From contig NZ_SACR01000005.1 in the NCBI RefSeq assembly GCF_004016505.1, forward strand, positions 124,001-188,000: a stretch of DNA of 64,000 bases, read 5' to 3'. The first letter of the stretch is position 1, and every line of letters starts with the position of its first letter. The translations under genes and the position numbers were made by a program. This document shows, in pieces, positions 50,007-60,058 of this stretch. The notes beneath the pieces were generated by a model. It searched no databases and was not told where the DNA came from. It worked only from the letters and a program-made list of their open reading frames with translations. Source of the stretch: Rubrivivax rivuli. GTDB lineage: Bacteria; Pseudomonadota; Gammaproteobacteria; Burkholderiales; Burkholderiaceae_C.

Positions 50007-50906
50007 TCAGCGACCGCTGATCTCGGTCAGCATGCGGTCCACGCCTGCTTGCCAGTGCGGCAGGTGCAGGCCGAAGGCCGCCTTCAGGCGCGCGGTGGAC
50101 AGGCGCGAATTCAACGGGCGCTGCGCCGGCGTGGGGTACTCGCTGGTGGGGATGGCGTGCACGGCTTCGGGCAGCGTCTTCAGCGCTTGCCCATGCGCGT
50201 GCGCCCAAGCGATGACGTGCCGCGCATAGCCGTGCCAGCTGGTCTCGCCGCCGGCCACGCAGTGGTAGGTGCCTGCCAACTCGGGGTCTGCCTGCAGGCG
50301 TTGCAAGGCCAGTGCCGTGACGTCTGCGAGCAGGTCGGCTCCGGTGGGCGCGCCGATCTGGTCGCTGATGACCTTCAGGCTCTCGCGCTCAGCCGCCAGG
50401 CGCAGCATGGTGCGGGCGAAGTTGCCGCCGCGCGCGGCGTACACCCAGCTCGTGCGCAGGATCAGGTGGGTGCAGCCGCTCTGGCGAACCAGTTCTTCAC
50501 CCTCCAGCTTGGTGCGGCCGTAGACGCTGAGCGGCGCCGTGGGGGCGCTTTCGTCACGTGGCTCAGTGCCGCTGCCGTCGAAGACGTAGTCGGTGCTGTA
50601 GTGCACCAGCGTGGCACCCAGCGCGGCGGCTTCTTCGGCCACCACGCCGGGCGCGGTGGCGTTGAGCGCGCGTGCCAGCTCGGGCTCGCTCTCGGCCTTG
50701 TCCACGGCCGTGTGCGCCGCGGCGTTGACGATGATCTGCGGCCGCACCGCACGCACCAGCGCGCGCAGGCTCTCGGGTTGCGAGAAGTCGGCCTTCAGGT
50801 CGCCCGGGCTGTCGAAGTCACAGGCCACGACATCGCCCAGCGGCGCGAGGGAACGCTGCAGTTCCCAGCCGACCTGGCCGTTCTTGCCCAGCAGCAGGAT
50901 GTTCAT
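50007..50906 (-). CDS. rfbD: dTDP-4-dehydrorhamnose reductase
   Basis: A 299-residue short-chain dehydrogenase, the last step to dTDP-L-rhamnose. It has LLLGKNGQVGWELQ at the N-terminus, VNAAAHTAVDKAESEP, STDYVFDGSG and Tyr/Lys in SVYGRTKLEGE. It lies 87 bp after rfbB; that gap is too short to show a clear promoter. Confidence 0.96.
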   Translation of the reverse strand: MNILLLGKNGQVGWELQRSLAPLGDVVACDFDSPGDLKADFSQPESLRALVRAVRPQIIVNAAAHTAVDKAESEPELARALNATAPGVVAEEAAALGATLVHYSTDYVFDGSGTEPRDESAPTAPLSVYGRTKLEGEELVRQSGCTHLILRTSWVYAARGGNFARTMLRLAAERESLKVISDQIGAPTGADLLADVTALALQRLQADPELAGTYHCVAGGETSWHGYARHVIAWAHAHGQALKTLPEAVHAIPTSEYPTPAQRPLNSRLSTARLKAAFGLHLPHWQAGVDRMLTEISGR

Positions 50907-50993
50907 GTCAGCCCCTCTTCCGACGGGTACGCCGGACGATCCCCCGAGGGGATGCAGACCGGCTTGGGGCGGCCCGGCGCTCGGTCTGCGGCT

Positions 50994-52055
50994 TCATCGC
51001 GCGGCGTAGTTCTGCGAGAGCCAGTCGCGATAGCTGCCGCTTTGCACGTTGGCCACCCAGTCGGCATGCGCCAGGTACCACTGCACGGTCTTGCGGATGC
51101 CGGTGGCGAAGGTTTCCGCCGGGCGCCAGCCCAGTTCACGCTCGATCTTGCGCGCGTCGATGGCGTAGCGGCGGTCGTGGCCGGGGCGGTCTTTCACGTA
51201 GGTGATCAGGCGCGCGTAGGGGCCGGCCGGGTCGGGGCGCAACTCGTCGAGCAGGCCACAGACGATGTTCACGATGTCGATGTTGGCCTGCTCGTTCCAG
51301 CCACCGATGTTGTAGACCTCGCCGACGCGGCCGCCAGCCAGCACGGCTCGGATGGCGCTGCAGTGGTCGCCCACGTAGAGCCAGTCGCGGATCTGCCGGC
51401 CGTCGCCGTACACGGGCAGCGGCTTGCCGGCCAGCGCGTTGACGATCATCAGCGGGATCAGCTTCTCCGGGAAATGGTAGGGCCCGTAGTTGTTGCTGCA
51501 GTTGGTGGTGAGCACCGGCAGGCCGTAGGTGTGGTGCCAGGCGCGCACCAGGTGGTCGCTGGCGGCCTTGCTGGCGCTGTACGGGCTGTTGGGCTCGTAG
51601 GGGTGCGTTTCGGTGAAGGCCGGCGCGTCGGGCGCCAAGCTGCCGTAGACCTCGTCGGTGCTGACGTGGTGGAAGCGGAAAGCCGACTGCTCGTCACCCT
51701 GCAGCGCGTTCCAGTGCGCACGTGCCGCCTCCAGCAGCGTGAAGGTGCCCTCGACGTTGGTCTTCATGAAGGCGCCGGGGCCGTGGATGCTGCGGTCGAC
51801 GTGGCTCTCGGCCGCGAAGTGCACGAGGGCGCGCGGCCGGTGCTCGGCCAGCAGGCGGTCGATCAGCGCGCGGTCGGTGATGTCGCCGTGCACGAACACA
51901 TGGCGCGCATCGCCTTGCAGCGAGGCCAGGTTCTGCAGGTTGCCGGCGTAGGTGAGGGCGTCGAGGTTGACCACGCGCTCGTCGCTCTGGCCGAGCCAGT
52001 CCAGCACGAAGTTGCTGCCGATGAAGCCGGCACCGCCGGTGACGAGGAGGGTCAC
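50994..52055 (-). CDS. rfbB: dTDP-glucose 4,6-dehydratase
   Basis: A 353-residue extended short-chain dehydrogenase that makes dTDP-4-keto-6-deoxyglucose. It has [36 protein letters not shown], catalytic Asp-Glu in STDEVYG, and Tyr/Lys in [13 protein letters not shown] 52055 overlaps the manC stop by four bases, showing one operon. The gene order rfbB-D-A-C is a common one for the rhamnose set. Confidence 0.97.
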   Translation of the reverse strand: MTLLVTGGAGFIGSNFVLDWLGQSDERVVNLDALTYAGNLQNLASLQGDARHVFVHGDITDRALIDRLLAEHRPRALVHFAAESHVDRSIHGPGAFMKTNVEGTFTLLEAARAHWNALQGDEQSAFRFHHVSTDEVYGSLAPDAPAFTETHPYEPNSPYSASKAASDHLVRAWHHTYGLPVLTTNCSNNYGPYHFPEKLIPLMIVNALAGKPLPVYGDGRQIRDWLYVGDHCSAIRAVLAGGRVGEVYNIGGWNEQANIDIVNIVCGLLDELRPDPAGPYARLITYVKDRPGHDRRYAIDARKIERELGWRPAETFATGIRKTVQWYLAHADWVANVQSGSYRDWLSQNYAAR

Positions 52056-53494
52056 CTCGCCACCCTTCCGTAAGTGTCTTCAAACCGAACGATGTCGTCT
52101 TCGCCCAGGTAGCTGCCGCTCTGCACCTCGATGATCTCCAGCGGCACCTTGCCCGGGTTGGCCAGGCGGTGGGTCTGGCCGAGCGGGATGTAAGTGCTCT
52201 GGTTCTCGGTGAGCATGATCACCTTCTCGCCGTTGGTCACCTCGGCGGTGCCGCTGACCACGATCCAGTGCTCGGCGCGGTGGTGGTGCATCTGCAGGCT
52301 CAAGCTGGCGCCGGGCTTGACCATGATGCGCTTGACCTGGTGGCGCGGGCCGTGGTCGATGCTGTCGTACCAGCCCCAGGGGCGATGCACCTTGCGGTGC
52401 AGCACCTGCTCGCCGCGCTGCTCGCGGCCGAGCTGGTTGACGATGTTCTTGACGTCCTGGCTCTTCTCGCGGCTGGCCACGAGCACGGCGTCGGGTGTCT
52501 CCACCACCACCACGTCGTCCAGGCCCACCACGCTCACCAGCCGGCTGGTGGCGTGCACCAGCGTGTTGCGGCTGTCGCTGACCATCGCGTCGCCCACTTG
52601 CGCATTGCCGGCGGCGTCTTTCGGGGCCACCTGCCACACGGCTTCCCAGGCGCCGAGGTCGTTCCAGCCGGCGTCCAGGGCCTGCATGCGGATGTCGAGC
52701 ACGCCGGGGCACTTCTCCATCACCGCGTAGTCCACCGATTCGCTGGGCACGGCCAGGAACTCGGCCTTGCCCGGGCGCACGAACTTGGCGTCGGTGCTGC
52801 GCACCGCCCAGGCCGCACGGCAGGCGCTGGCGATGTCGGGGCGGAACTTGTCCAGCGCCGCCATCCACACCGATGCCTTCAGCACGAACATGCCGGCATT
52901 CCAGAAGTAGGCGCCGCTGGCGACGTACTTCTCGGCGGTGGCCAGGTCGGGTTTCTCGACGAACTGCGCCACTCTCGCGCCACCAACTTGCGATTCAGCG
53001 CGGATGTAGCCATAGCCGGTTTCGGGCCGGTCGGGCGTGATGCCCAGCACCGTGATCGCGCCCTCGGCGGCCATGGCCACGGCGCTGCGCAGGGCGGCGG
53101 TGTAGGCCTCGCCATCGGTCACGGTCTGGTCGGCCGAGGCCACCACCAGCACGGGGTCGAGGCCACTTTCCAGCGCCTGCAGGGCGGCCAGCGTCACGGC
53201 CGGTGCGGTGTTGCGGCCGGCAGGCTCCAGCAGCACGGCGCCGGGCTCGCTCTTGAGCTCGCGCAACTGGTCCAGCACGAGGAAGCGGTGTTCCTCGTTG
53301 CCCACGATCACCGGCGACGACACCGCCAGCGCGTCGTTGGCCAGCCCGTCCAGCCGCGCCACGGCCTGCTGGAAGAGGCTGGTGTTGCCAGAGAGCACAA
53401 GGAACTGCTTCGGGAACCCGGCGCGCGACAGCGGCCACAGCCGCGTGCCCGAGCCACCAGCCATCACCACCGGTTGAACGTTGATCTTGCTCAT
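52052..53494 (-). CDS. manC: Mannose-1-phosphate guanylyltransferase/mannose-6-phosphate isomerase
   Basis: A 480-residue bifunctional enzyme. The N-terminal nucleotidyltransferase has [23 protein letters not shown], and the C-terminal type II phosphomannose isomerase cupin has [29 protein letters not shown] and [16 protein letters not shown] (read in parts). It supplies GDP-mannose for the polymer and for Gmd/Fcl. No phosphomannomutase gene is in the window, so mannose-1-phosphate must come from elsewhere. The start overlaps the galE stop. Confidence 0.96.
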   Translation of the reverse strand: MSKINVQPVVMAGGSGTRLWPLSRAGFPKQFLVLSGNTSLFQQAVARLDGLANDALAVSSPVIVGNEEHRFLVLDQLRELKSEPGAVLLEPAGRNTAPAVTLAALQALESGLDPVLVVASADQTVTDGEAYTAALRSAVAMAAEGAITVLGITPDRPETGYGYIRAESQVGGARVAQFVEKPDLATAEKYVASGAYFWNAGMFVLKASVWMAALDKFRPDIASACRAAWAVRSTDAKFVRPGKAEFLAVPSESVDYAVMEKCPGVLDIRMQALDAGWNDLGAWEAVWQVAPKDAAGNAQVGDAMVSDSRNTLVHATSRLVSVVGLDDVVVVETPDAVLVASREKSQDVKNIVNQLGREQRGEQVLHRKVHRPWGWYDSIDHGPRHQVKRIMVKPGASLSLQMHHHRAEHWIVVSGTAEVTNGEKVIMLTENQSTYIPLGQTHRLANPGKVPLEIIEVQSGSYLGEDDIVRFEDTYGRVAR

Positions 53495-54510
53495 GCTTCA
53501 AATCCTTGCGGGTTCATCGATTGCCAGCGCCAGCTGTCGGCGCACATGCGGTCCAGGCCGTGCCGGGCCTCCCAGCCCAGCAGTTCACGCGCGAGTGTGG
53601 GGTCGGCATAGCAGGCGGCCACGTCGCCGGGTCGGCGCGGTACCACCTCGTGCGCCAGATCGCGACCGCAGGCCCTTGCGTAGGCCTGCAGCACTTCCAG
53701 CACGCTGTAGCCGCGCCCGGTGCCCAGGTTCACCGTGAAGCTGCCGGGCGCTTGCAGCAGGCGGCGCAGCGCAGCCACGTGGCCTGCGGCGAGATCGTCG
53801 ACGTGGATGTAGTCGCGCACGCCGGTGCCGTCGGGCGTGGGGTAGTCGTTGCCGAAGACCTGCAGGAAAGGGCGCCTGCCCACCGCCACCTGCGCCACGT
53901 AGGGCATGAGGTTGTTCGGGATGCCGCGCGGGTCTTCGCCGATGCGGCCGCTTTCGTGCGCACCCACGGGGTTGAAGTAGCGCAGGCAGCCCGTCTGCCA
54001 GGCTGGGTTGGCGGCACCCAGGTCGCGCAGGATGGTTTCGCCAATCAGCTTGGTCTGGCCGTAGGGGTTGGTGGCCGACAGCGGAAAGCTCTCGGTGATG
54101 GGCAGCGAAGCCGGGTCGCCGTAGACCGTGGCACTGCTGCTGAAGACGAAGCGGTGCACGCCGTGCTGCTGCATCACGCGGCACACGTTCAGCAGGCCGC
54201 CGATGTTGTTGGCGTAGTAGGCCAGCGGCTTCTGCGTCGATTCGCCCACGGCCTTGAAGGCCGCGAAGTGCACGGTGGCGTCGATGCGGTGGCGCTGGAA
54301 GACGGCCTCCAGCGCGGCAGCATCGCAGACATCAGCCCGCTCGAACACCGGGCGCGTGCCCGACAGTTCCTCCAGGCGTTTCAGCACCTCGGGCGAACTG
54401 TTGGAGAAATCGTCGACGCCGACGACGTCGAAACCGGCCTTCAGCAGGGCCAGCCAGGTGTGCGAGGCGATGTAGCCGGTGGCACCCGTCAGCAGAACGG
54501 CAGGTTTCAT
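53491..54510 (-). CDS. galE: UDP-glucose 4-epimerase
   Basis: A 339-residue extended short-chain dehydrogenase interconverting UDP-glucose and UDP-galactose. The NAD motif is GATGYIASHTW, a slight change from the usual GGAGYIG. DDFSNSSPEVL, FAAFKAVGES, the catalytic Ser in SSSATVYGDP and Tyr/Lys in NPYGQTKLIGE follow, and VGAHESGRIGEDP is typical for GalE. It supplies UDP-galactose. It overlaps both neighbours by four bases. Confidence 0.95.
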   Translation of the reverse strand: MKPAVLLTGATGYIASHTWLALLKAGFDVVGVDDFSNSSPEVLKRLEELSGTRPVFERADVCDAAALEAVFQRHRIDATVHFAAFKAVGESTQKPLAYYANNIGGLLNVCRVMQQHGVHRFVFSSSATVYGDPASLPITESFPLSATNPYGQTKLIGETILRDLGAANPAWQTGCLRYFNPVGAHESGRIGEDPRGIPNNLMPYVAQVAVGRRPFLQVFGNDYPTPDGTGVRDYIHVDDLAAGHVAALRRLLQAPGSFTVNLGTGRGYSVLEVLQAYARACGRDLAHEVVPRRPGDVAACYADPTLARELLGWEARHGLDRMCADSWRWQSMNPQGFEA

Positions 54511-55781
54511 TGCAGCAGCAGTTGGGCAGAGCAGCCGAAGCTGCGCATGTCGAGATTGGTCACGAGTTCACCAACACCGCGGCGCTTCTCCTGGCCGTGG
54601 TCACAGGCCAGTTGCACATTGCGCAGCGGCGACCAGCGCACGCCGAGGTTGAAGTAGTCGATGTCGTCCTTGCCGCGCGCGGTCAGGGGCAGGAAGGGGT
54701 TCTCGGTCGTGCGCACCAGGTCGCGGCTGTGGCGCATGACCGAGGTGGTCACCGTGATCTTGCCCGTGGCGGCATAGTCGGCCTGCACGCGCCAGGTGCG
54801 GTTGCTGCGGCTGTAGTCGGCCGTGGCCGGCAGGAAGAAGACGGCCGTGGCGTAGCTGTCCTGGCCGGTGTCGCGCGTGAAGCTCGTCTGCACGAAGAGC
54901 TTGCCGGTGGGCTGCCACGACCACGAGGCGTTGCCGGTGACGCCCGAGAAGTCACGCCGTTCGTTGAGGTCGTAGCGCGTCTTGCCGCTGCTCAGGCGCA
55001 AGTCCAGAGAACTGGCGCCGGAGGGGCGGTAGGCCGCGGTCAGCTGCAGGTCGTCGCGCCTGAAGCGGTCGGCCTGGAAGCCCTCGGCCGTCACGCGGAA
55101 CTGCGGGTAGCGCCCGCGCGATGCGCCCACCGCCACGCCCAGCAAGGTGATGCTGCTCGGGCGCCACTGCAGGCCCAGAGAAGCCGAGTCTTGCAGGAAG
55201 TTGCGGGACTGCACGTCGCGCCGGTCCAGCGAGTTCTTCACCTCGGTGCGACCGCCATTGAGTTCGAAGCTCCAGGTGGTCACCAGGCCCACCGAGACCC
55301 GCGTGTTGACGGCCCGCACGGTCTCCAGGTTCTTGTCGCCGAGAAAGCCGATCTCGAAGGGATTGAAGCGCTGCAGGCTGCGCGAGGCGTTGGCCGAGAC
55401 CGAACCCGAGATGCGTTCGGCCGTCGACCAGTCGAGCCCGGCCCGGCCGCTGTAGCCGCGGTTGTTGAAGACGGTGTTGTTGTCGTAGCGGGTGTCCCGC
55501 AGGGCCACGTTGCCGTAGGCCCGCTGCCGCCCGAAGCGCTGGTCGAAGCCGGCCAGCAGCGAGGTGGTCGAGACGGTGTCTTCCTTCTCGAAGCCCGGCG
55601 GCGGGTTCTGGCCTATCGCAAGCTCCAGGACGTTGTCCTGCTGCGTGACGCTGTGCGAGCCGCCGATGAACCAGGGGCTGTTCTGCGCCGCTGCGCTGCC
55701 GCAGCACAAGGGCAGCACCAGCGCCAGCGCAGCGGCCAGCGGCGCGGGCGCGGAGGGGTGCTGATGTCGGCGGCAGGTCAT
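54507..55781 (-). CDS. epsL: EpsL-type outer-membrane beta-barrel protein
   Basis: A 424-residue exported protein. A signal peptide (LAAALALVLPLCCGSAAAQ) is followed by many alternating beta strands ending in aromatic or polar residues, as in outer-membrane barrels, with the C-terminal FGCSAQLLLQ. It fits the EpsL family tied to exosortase-B exopolysaccharide loci. It may form part of the secretion route or help attach the polymer. It lies between epsB (87 bp) and galE (overlap). Confidence 0.88.
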   Translation of the reverse strand: MTCRRHQHPSAPAPLAAALALVLPLCCGSAAAQNSPWFIGGSHSVTQQDNVLELAIGQNPPPGFEKEDTVSTTSLLAGFDQRFGRQRAYGNVALRDTRYDNNTVFNNRGYSGRAGLDWSTAERISGSVSANASRSLQRFNPFEIGFLGDKNLETVRAVNTRVSVGLVTTWSFELNGGRTEVKNSLDRRDVQSRNFLQDSASLGLQWRPSSITLLGVAVGASRGRYPQFRVTAEGFQADRFRRDDLQLTAAYRPSGASSLDLRLSSGKTRYDLNERRDFSGVTGNASWSWQPTGKLFVQTSFTRDTGQDSYATAVFFLPATADYSRSNRTWRVQADYAATGKITVTTSVMRHSRDLVRTTENPFLPLTARGKDDIDYFNLGVRWSPLRNVQLACDHGQEKRRGVGELVTNLDMRSFGCSAQLLLQ

Positions 55782-55868
55782 CGGGGGTGGCGCTCCTGGC
55801 CTCGAAGGCCGTGGGGTCGTGGTGCACGCGGTGTCTCGGCTGGCAGCACGAGTCGGCGGGCCCGTCTT

Positions 55869-57263
55869 CTAGTAGGCGTTGCGGTCGAAGAACACCAGCT
55901 TGATGGTGCGCGCAATGATCTGCAGATCGAGCCCGAGCGACCAGTTGCGCAGGTATTCGAGATCGTATTCCACGCGGGCCTGCATCTTTTCGATGGTGTC
56001 GGTCTCGCCGCGGTGGCCGTGGATTTGTGCCCAGCCCGTGATGCCGGGCTTGACCTTGTGGCGCACCATGTAGGCCTTGATGAGCTGGCGGTACTGCTCG
56101 TTGTGCGCCACCGCATGCGGCCGCGGGCCGACGATGCTCATGCGGCCCTGCAGCACGTTGACGAACTGCGGCAGTTCGTCCAGCGAACTGCGGCGCAGGA
56201 AGGCACCGAAGGGCGTGATGCGCGGGTCGTCCTTGGTGGCCTGGGGCACCACCGCGCCGTTGTCCTGCGTGCGCATGCTGCGGAACTTGTAGACGATGAT
56301 CTCCTCGCCATCCAGCCCGTTGCGCCGCTGGCGGAAGATGACCGGCCCGGGTGAACTGAGCTTCACGCCGATGGCGATCAGGCCCAGCAGCGGGGCGATC
56401 AGCACCAGGATCAAGGCTGACAGCACCACATCGGACAGGCGCTTGACCAGCCGGTTGGTGCCCGTGAAGGGCGTCTCGCACAAGCCCACCACGGGCACGC
56501 CGTTCATGTCCTGCAGCCGGCCCTGGATGATGCTGATGCCGAAGACATCGGGCACGAAGAACACGCTGGCCGTGGTGCCCTGCACCTCTTCCAGCAGTGC
56601 CACGATGCGCGGCTGGCTGCCCAGCGGCAGCGTGATGTAGACCTCGTGCACGCCGTGCTCGCGGATGTAGGGTGCCACCTGCTTGAGCGTGCCCAGGCGC
56701 AGGCCGGCGGCTTCGGGGTCGACGCGGTCGTCGGCGCGGTCGTCGAAATAGCCCATGAAGGCCAGGCCGATGTCGCCCCGGGCCTGGAAGGCGCGCGAGA
56801 CCTTCACCCCCAGGGCACCGGCGCCCACCACCACGGCCGCTCGGCGGTTCTGCGGCTGCGCGGCGGCGCGGCGCAGGAGCTTGCGGCCGACGAAGAAAGC
56901 CACCCACTGCAGCGCCGGCGTGATCAGCCCCCACCACAACAGCACCTCGGGCTCGAACAGCCCCAGGCTTCGCGTGGCGTAGCCGCACAGGGCCAGGATG
57001 GAGAGCAGGCTGATCCACGACGTGCTGATGTCGACCGCGAAGTTCAGCGGCCGGTCCCAGAAACGGTTGCGGCCCGGAAAGGTCAGGGCGAAGACCAGCA
57101 GGCACAGCGTGAGGTCCGAGCGCCCGATCGGGATCTCGAACCAGGCCGACACGAGCAGGAAGACGACGACGGTGATCGTCGGCTCGAGGAAGGCCGCGAC
57201 CAGCGATGTCACCGACTGCGGCGCGCTGTAGAAGGTTCTCTTGTAGCCTCGTTCTTCGAACAT
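55869..57263 (-). CDS. epsB: Undecaprenyl-phosphate glucose phosphotransferase EpsB (WcaJ-like)
   Basis: A 464-residue polyisoprenyl-phosphate hexose-1-phosphate transferase that starts the repeat unit by loading a hexose phosphate, probably glucose, on undecaprenyl phosphate. It has four N-terminal helices, a CoA-binding-like middle domain (RRAAVVVGAGALGVKVSRAF) and the catalytic C-terminal domain: a membrane helix (LSDVVLSALILVLIAPLLGLI), then FRQRRNG, YKFRSM, RRSSLDELPQF and SIVGPRPH. ATG 57263 matches the family start MFEERGY. It is the first gene of the minus-strand operon. Confidence 0.95.
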   Translation of the reverse strand: MFEERGYKRTFYSAPQSVTSLVAAFLEPTITVVVFLLVSAWFEIPIGRSDLTLCLLVFALTFPGRNRFWDRPLNFAVDISTSWISLLSILALCGYATRSLGLFEPEVLLWWGLITPALQWVAFFVGRKLLRRAAAQPQNRRAAVVVGAGALGVKVSRAFQARGDIGLAFMGYFDDRADDRVDPEAAGLRLGTLKQVAPYIREHGVHEVYITLPLGSQPRIVALLEEVQGTTASVFFVPDVFGISIIQGRLQDMNGVPVVGLCETPFTGTNRLVKRLSDVVLSALILVLIAPLLGLIAIGVKLSSPGPVIFRQRRNGLDGEEIIVYKFRSMRTQDNGAVVPQATKDDPRITPFGAFLRRSSLDELPQFVNVLQGRMSIVGPRPHAVAHNEQYRQLIKAYMVRHKVKPGITGWAQIHGHRGETDTIEKMQARVEYDLEYLRNWSLGLDLQIIARTIKLVFFDRNAY

Positions 57264-57460
57264 CGGGGGGCAGACAGGGAGGCCGGGGGCCGGGTGGCGC
57301 CGGGCCCGGGCGGGCCAGACTGGGGCCCTGGATGAAAGCAGGGGCCCCGGCGCCGCGCCAGCGGAACGCCATCCGTCAATCGTTGGATTCTGGCCCAAAG
57401 CCCCGGAGCCGCCCGGGCTGCGCCGGGGCCCGCGCCGCCCTGTGAACAGGGGGGCCTGCC

Positions 57461-57466
57461 TACAAT
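57461..57466 (+). promoter_or_regulatory. Probable -10 element of ubiJ-ubiB
   Basis: TACAAT lies seven bases before the ubiJ ATG at 57473. The same CTACAAT-type hexamer precedes argJ (17942) and the FmdB gene (59619). If it is used, the ubiJ transcript starts at or near the ATG and would be leaderless. No good -35 is present. Confidence 0.4.
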
Positions 57467-57472
57467 CGCGCA

Positions 57473-58003
57473 ATGCTTCACAGTCTGCAAGCGCTGCTCG
57501 CGCCCGCCCTCGTCGAACGGCTCACGCTGGTCTTCAACCACGTGCTCAGCGCCGAGAGCGTGGCCACCGACAAGTTGCGGCCGCACGCCGGCCGCACCCT
57601 CAGCCTGACGCTGGAGAACTGGCCCAGCCTGCTGCCGCCAGCGCCAGCCCTGGCTTGGCGCGTCACGCCGGCCGGCTTGCTGGAATGGTGCGGCCTCGAA
57701 GGCGCGCCCCAGGCCGACCTGCATGTGCGCCTGGATGCCTCCAACCCGGCGCTGCTGCTGGCCCGCACCGTGGGCGGCACGCCGCCGCCAGTGCAGATCG
57801 AAGGCGATGCGCAACTGGCCGGCGACGTGAACTGGTTGTTGCAGAACTTGCGATGGGATGTTGCAGCCGACCTGGAGCGCCTCTTCGGCGCCGGGCCGGC
57901 GCAGACCCTGCAGCAGGCCGGCACCAGCCTGGCCGCCGCCTTGCGCACCGGGCTGAAAAGCCTGGCCGAGCTCGGCCAGCGCCTGCGCTCGCGCGGCCCT
58001 TGA
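57473..58003 (+). CDS. ubiJ: Ubiquinone biosynthesis accessory factor UbiJ (SCP2 domain)
   Basis: A 176-residue protein with an SCP2-like lipid-binding domain ([70 protein letters not shown] in parts) and a C-terminal amphipathic helix. UbiJ binds ubiquinone intermediates and organises the Ubi enzyme complex. ubiB follows after 19 bp. Related genomes usually place it near ubiE; here the exopolysaccharide locus lies between them. Confidence 0.88.
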   Translation: MLHSLQALLAPALVERLTLVFNHVLSAESVATDKLRPHAGRTLSLTLENWPSLLPPAPALAWRVTPAGLLEWCGLEGAPQADLHVRLDASNPALLLARTVGGTPPPVQIEGDAQLAGDVNWLLQNLRWDVAADLERLFGAGPAQTLQQAGTSLAAALRTGLKSLAELGQRLRSRGP

Positions 58004-58022
58004 ACCCCCGGCACCCGCAGCG

Positions 58023-59576
58023 ATGAAGCAGTTCGGTCGGCTGGTGACCATCGTGGTCACCGTCCTGCGTTTCGGGCTCGACGAGGTCGCGCTCTCGGTC
58101 TTTCGCCAGCGCTGGGTGCGCGCGCTGGTGCGTATCGTCACCATCGGTCGCCGGCTCGACGCGCCGCGCGGCGAACGCCTGCGCCAGGGCCTGGAGCGCC
58201 TGGGCCCCATCTTCGTCAAGTTCGGCCAGGTGCTGTCCACCCGGCGCGACCTGATCCCGCTGGACGTGGCCGACCAGCTGGCGCGCCTGCAGGACCGCGT
58301 GCCGCCTTTCCCGGCGGCGGCTTCGCGCGCGCTGGTGGAAAAGGCCTTCAACCGCCGCATCGACGAGATCTTCGCCAGCTTCGAGGTCGAGCCCGTGGCC
58401 AGCGCCTCCATCGCGCAGGTGCACTTCGCGGTGCTGAAGGACGGCCGCGAGGTGGCCGTGAAGGTGCTGCGCCCGGGCATGCTCAAGGTCATCGACCAGG
58501 ACCTCTCGCTGCTGCACCTGCTGGCGCGCTGGGTGGAGCGCCTCTCGCACGACGCGCGGCGCCTGAAGCTGCGCGAGGTGGTGGCCGAGTTCGACGGCCA
58601 CCTGCACGACGAGCTCGACCTCGTGCGCGAGGCCGCCAACGCCAGCCAGCTGCGCACCAACATGAAGGGCCTGAATCTCGTGCTGGTGCCCGAGATGGTG
58701 TGGGAGCTGTGCACCGCCAGCGTGCTGGTGATGGAGCGCATGAAGGGCGTGCCCATCAGCCAGATCGAGCGCATCCGCGCCGCCGGGGTCGACATCCCCA
58801 AGCTCGCGCGCGATGGCGTCACGATCTTCTTCACCCAGGTCTTCCGCGACGGCTTCTTCCACGCCGACATGCACCCGGGCAACATCCAGGTCAGCCTGGA
58901 CCCTTCCACCTTCGGCCGCTACATCGCGCTGGACTTCGGCATCGTCGGCACGCTCACCGACACCGACAAGGAATACCTGGCCTACAACTTCATTGCCTTC
59001 TTCAGACGGGATTACAAGCGAGTCGCCGAGTTGCACATCGAAAGCGGCTGGGTCCCGCGCGAGACGCGCGTGGATGCGCTGGAGGCCGCCATCCGCACCG
59101 TCTGCGAGCCGATGTTCGACCGCCCTCTGCGCGAGATCTCGCTGGGCCAGGTGCTGCTGCGGCTGTTCCAGACCTCGCGCCGCTTCAACGTGCAGATCCA
59201 GCCGCAGCTGGTGCTGCTGCAGAAGACGCTGCTGAACATCGAGGGCCTGGGCCGCGACCTCGACCCCGATCTCGACCTCTGGACGACGGCCAAGCCCTTC
59301 CTGGAGCGCTGGATGAACGAGCAGGTGGGCTGGCGCGGCCTGCTGCGCCGGCTGGAGCGCGAGGTGCCGGGCTACACCAAGCTGCTGCCGCAGCTGCCGC
59401 GCCTGGTGCACCAGGCCTTGCAGCACGCCGCCGACCCCACCGAAAACGCCACGCTGGCCGCCTTGCTGGCCGAGCAGCGCCGCACCAACCGCCTGCTGCA
59501 GACCGTGCTGTGGGCCGGTGCCGGCTTCGTGGCGGGTGCCCTGGTCGTGCGGCTTTTCACGCTCTGGCACGGCTGA
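58023..59576 (+). CDS. ubiB: Ubiquinone biosynthesis regulatory kinase-like protein UbiB
   Basis: A 517-residue ABC1/ADCK-type atypical kinase. It has the family KxGQ motif ([16 protein letters not shown], near residue 70), an Ala-rich loop in [11 protein letters not shown], the ion-pair Lys in VAVKVLRPG, the catalytic Asp in FHADMHPGN and the metal site LDFGIVG. Two C-terminal membrane helices are expected ([16 protein letters not shown] is the clear one). It supports ubiquinone synthesis at the inner membrane with UbiJ. Confidence 0.97.
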   Translation: MKQFGRLVTIVVTVLRFGLDEVALSVFRQRWVRALVRIVTIGRRLDAPRGERLRQGLERLGPIFVKFGQVLSTRRDLIPLDVADQLARLQDRVPPFPAAASRALVEKAFNRRIDEIFASFEVEPVASASIAQVHFAVLKDGREVAVKVLRPGMLKVIDQDLSLLHLLARWVERLSHDARRLKLREVVAEFDGHLHDELDLVREAANASQLRTNMKGLNLVLVPEMVWELCTASVLVMERMKGVPISQIERIRAAGVDIPKLARDGVTIFFTQVFRDGFFHADMHPGNIQVSLDPSTFGRYIALDFGIVGTLTDTDKEYLAYNFIAFFRRDYKRVAELHIESGWVPRETRVDALEAAIRTVCEPMFDRPLREISLGQVLLRLFQTSRRFNVQIQPQLVLLQKTLLNIEGLGRDLDPDLDLWTTAKPFLERWMNEQVGWRGLLRRLEREVPGYTKLLPQLPRLVHQALQHAADPTENATLAALLAEQRRTNRLLQTVLWAGAGFVAGALVVRLFTLWHG

Positions 59577-59652
59577 ACGGGCCGAGGCCCGGCGCCTGCC
59601 GGCCGTGGCCCGGCCGACTACAATTCGCCCCTTTTGAATCAACGGCTTAGCC

Positions 59653-60003
59653 ATGCCCATCTACGCCTACCGCTGCAGCAGCTGCGGCCACGCGCAGGAC
59701 GTGCTGCAGAAGATGTCGGACCCGGTGCTCACCGTGTGCCCGGCCTGTGGTGCGGCCACCTATGCCAAGCAAGTGACGGCCGCGGGCTTCCAGCTCAAGG
59801 GTTCGGGCTGGTACGTGACCGATTTCCGCGGCGGCAACAACGGCGCGGCCAAACCCGAGGCCAAGGCCGAGGGCGTGCCCGGCACCAGTGCGCCGGCCGT
59901 GGCCACCCCTGCGCCGGCGGCGGCCAGCACCGACAGCAAGCCGGCCGCTGCTCCCGCGGCTCCGGCCCCGGCACCGTCGTCCAGCAGCGGTTCGGCTGCC
60001 TGA
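59653..60003 (+). CDS. FmdB-family zinc-ribbon protein
   Basis: A 116-residue protein. The N-terminal zinc ribbon has two CxxC pairs (YRCSSCGH and VCPACGAA), followed by the usual FQLKGSGWYVTDFR, then an Ala/Pro/Lys-rich low-complexity tail. FmdB proteins are small putative regulators with no fixed function. A TACAAT hexamer at 59619 gives a likely promoter. It starts the FmdB-DUF502-aspS group. Confidence 0.93.
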   Translation: MPIYAYRCSSCGHAQDVLQKMSDPVLTVCPACGAATYAKQVTAAGFQLKGSGWYVTDFRGGNNGAAKPEAKAEGVPGTSAPAVATPAPAAASTDSKPAAAPAAPAPAPSSSSGSAA

Positions 60004-60058
60004 TGCCGCGCTGCCGCTTCACGCCCCCTCCCGCCGCCCCCGCCCGCAGGCCCACGCC

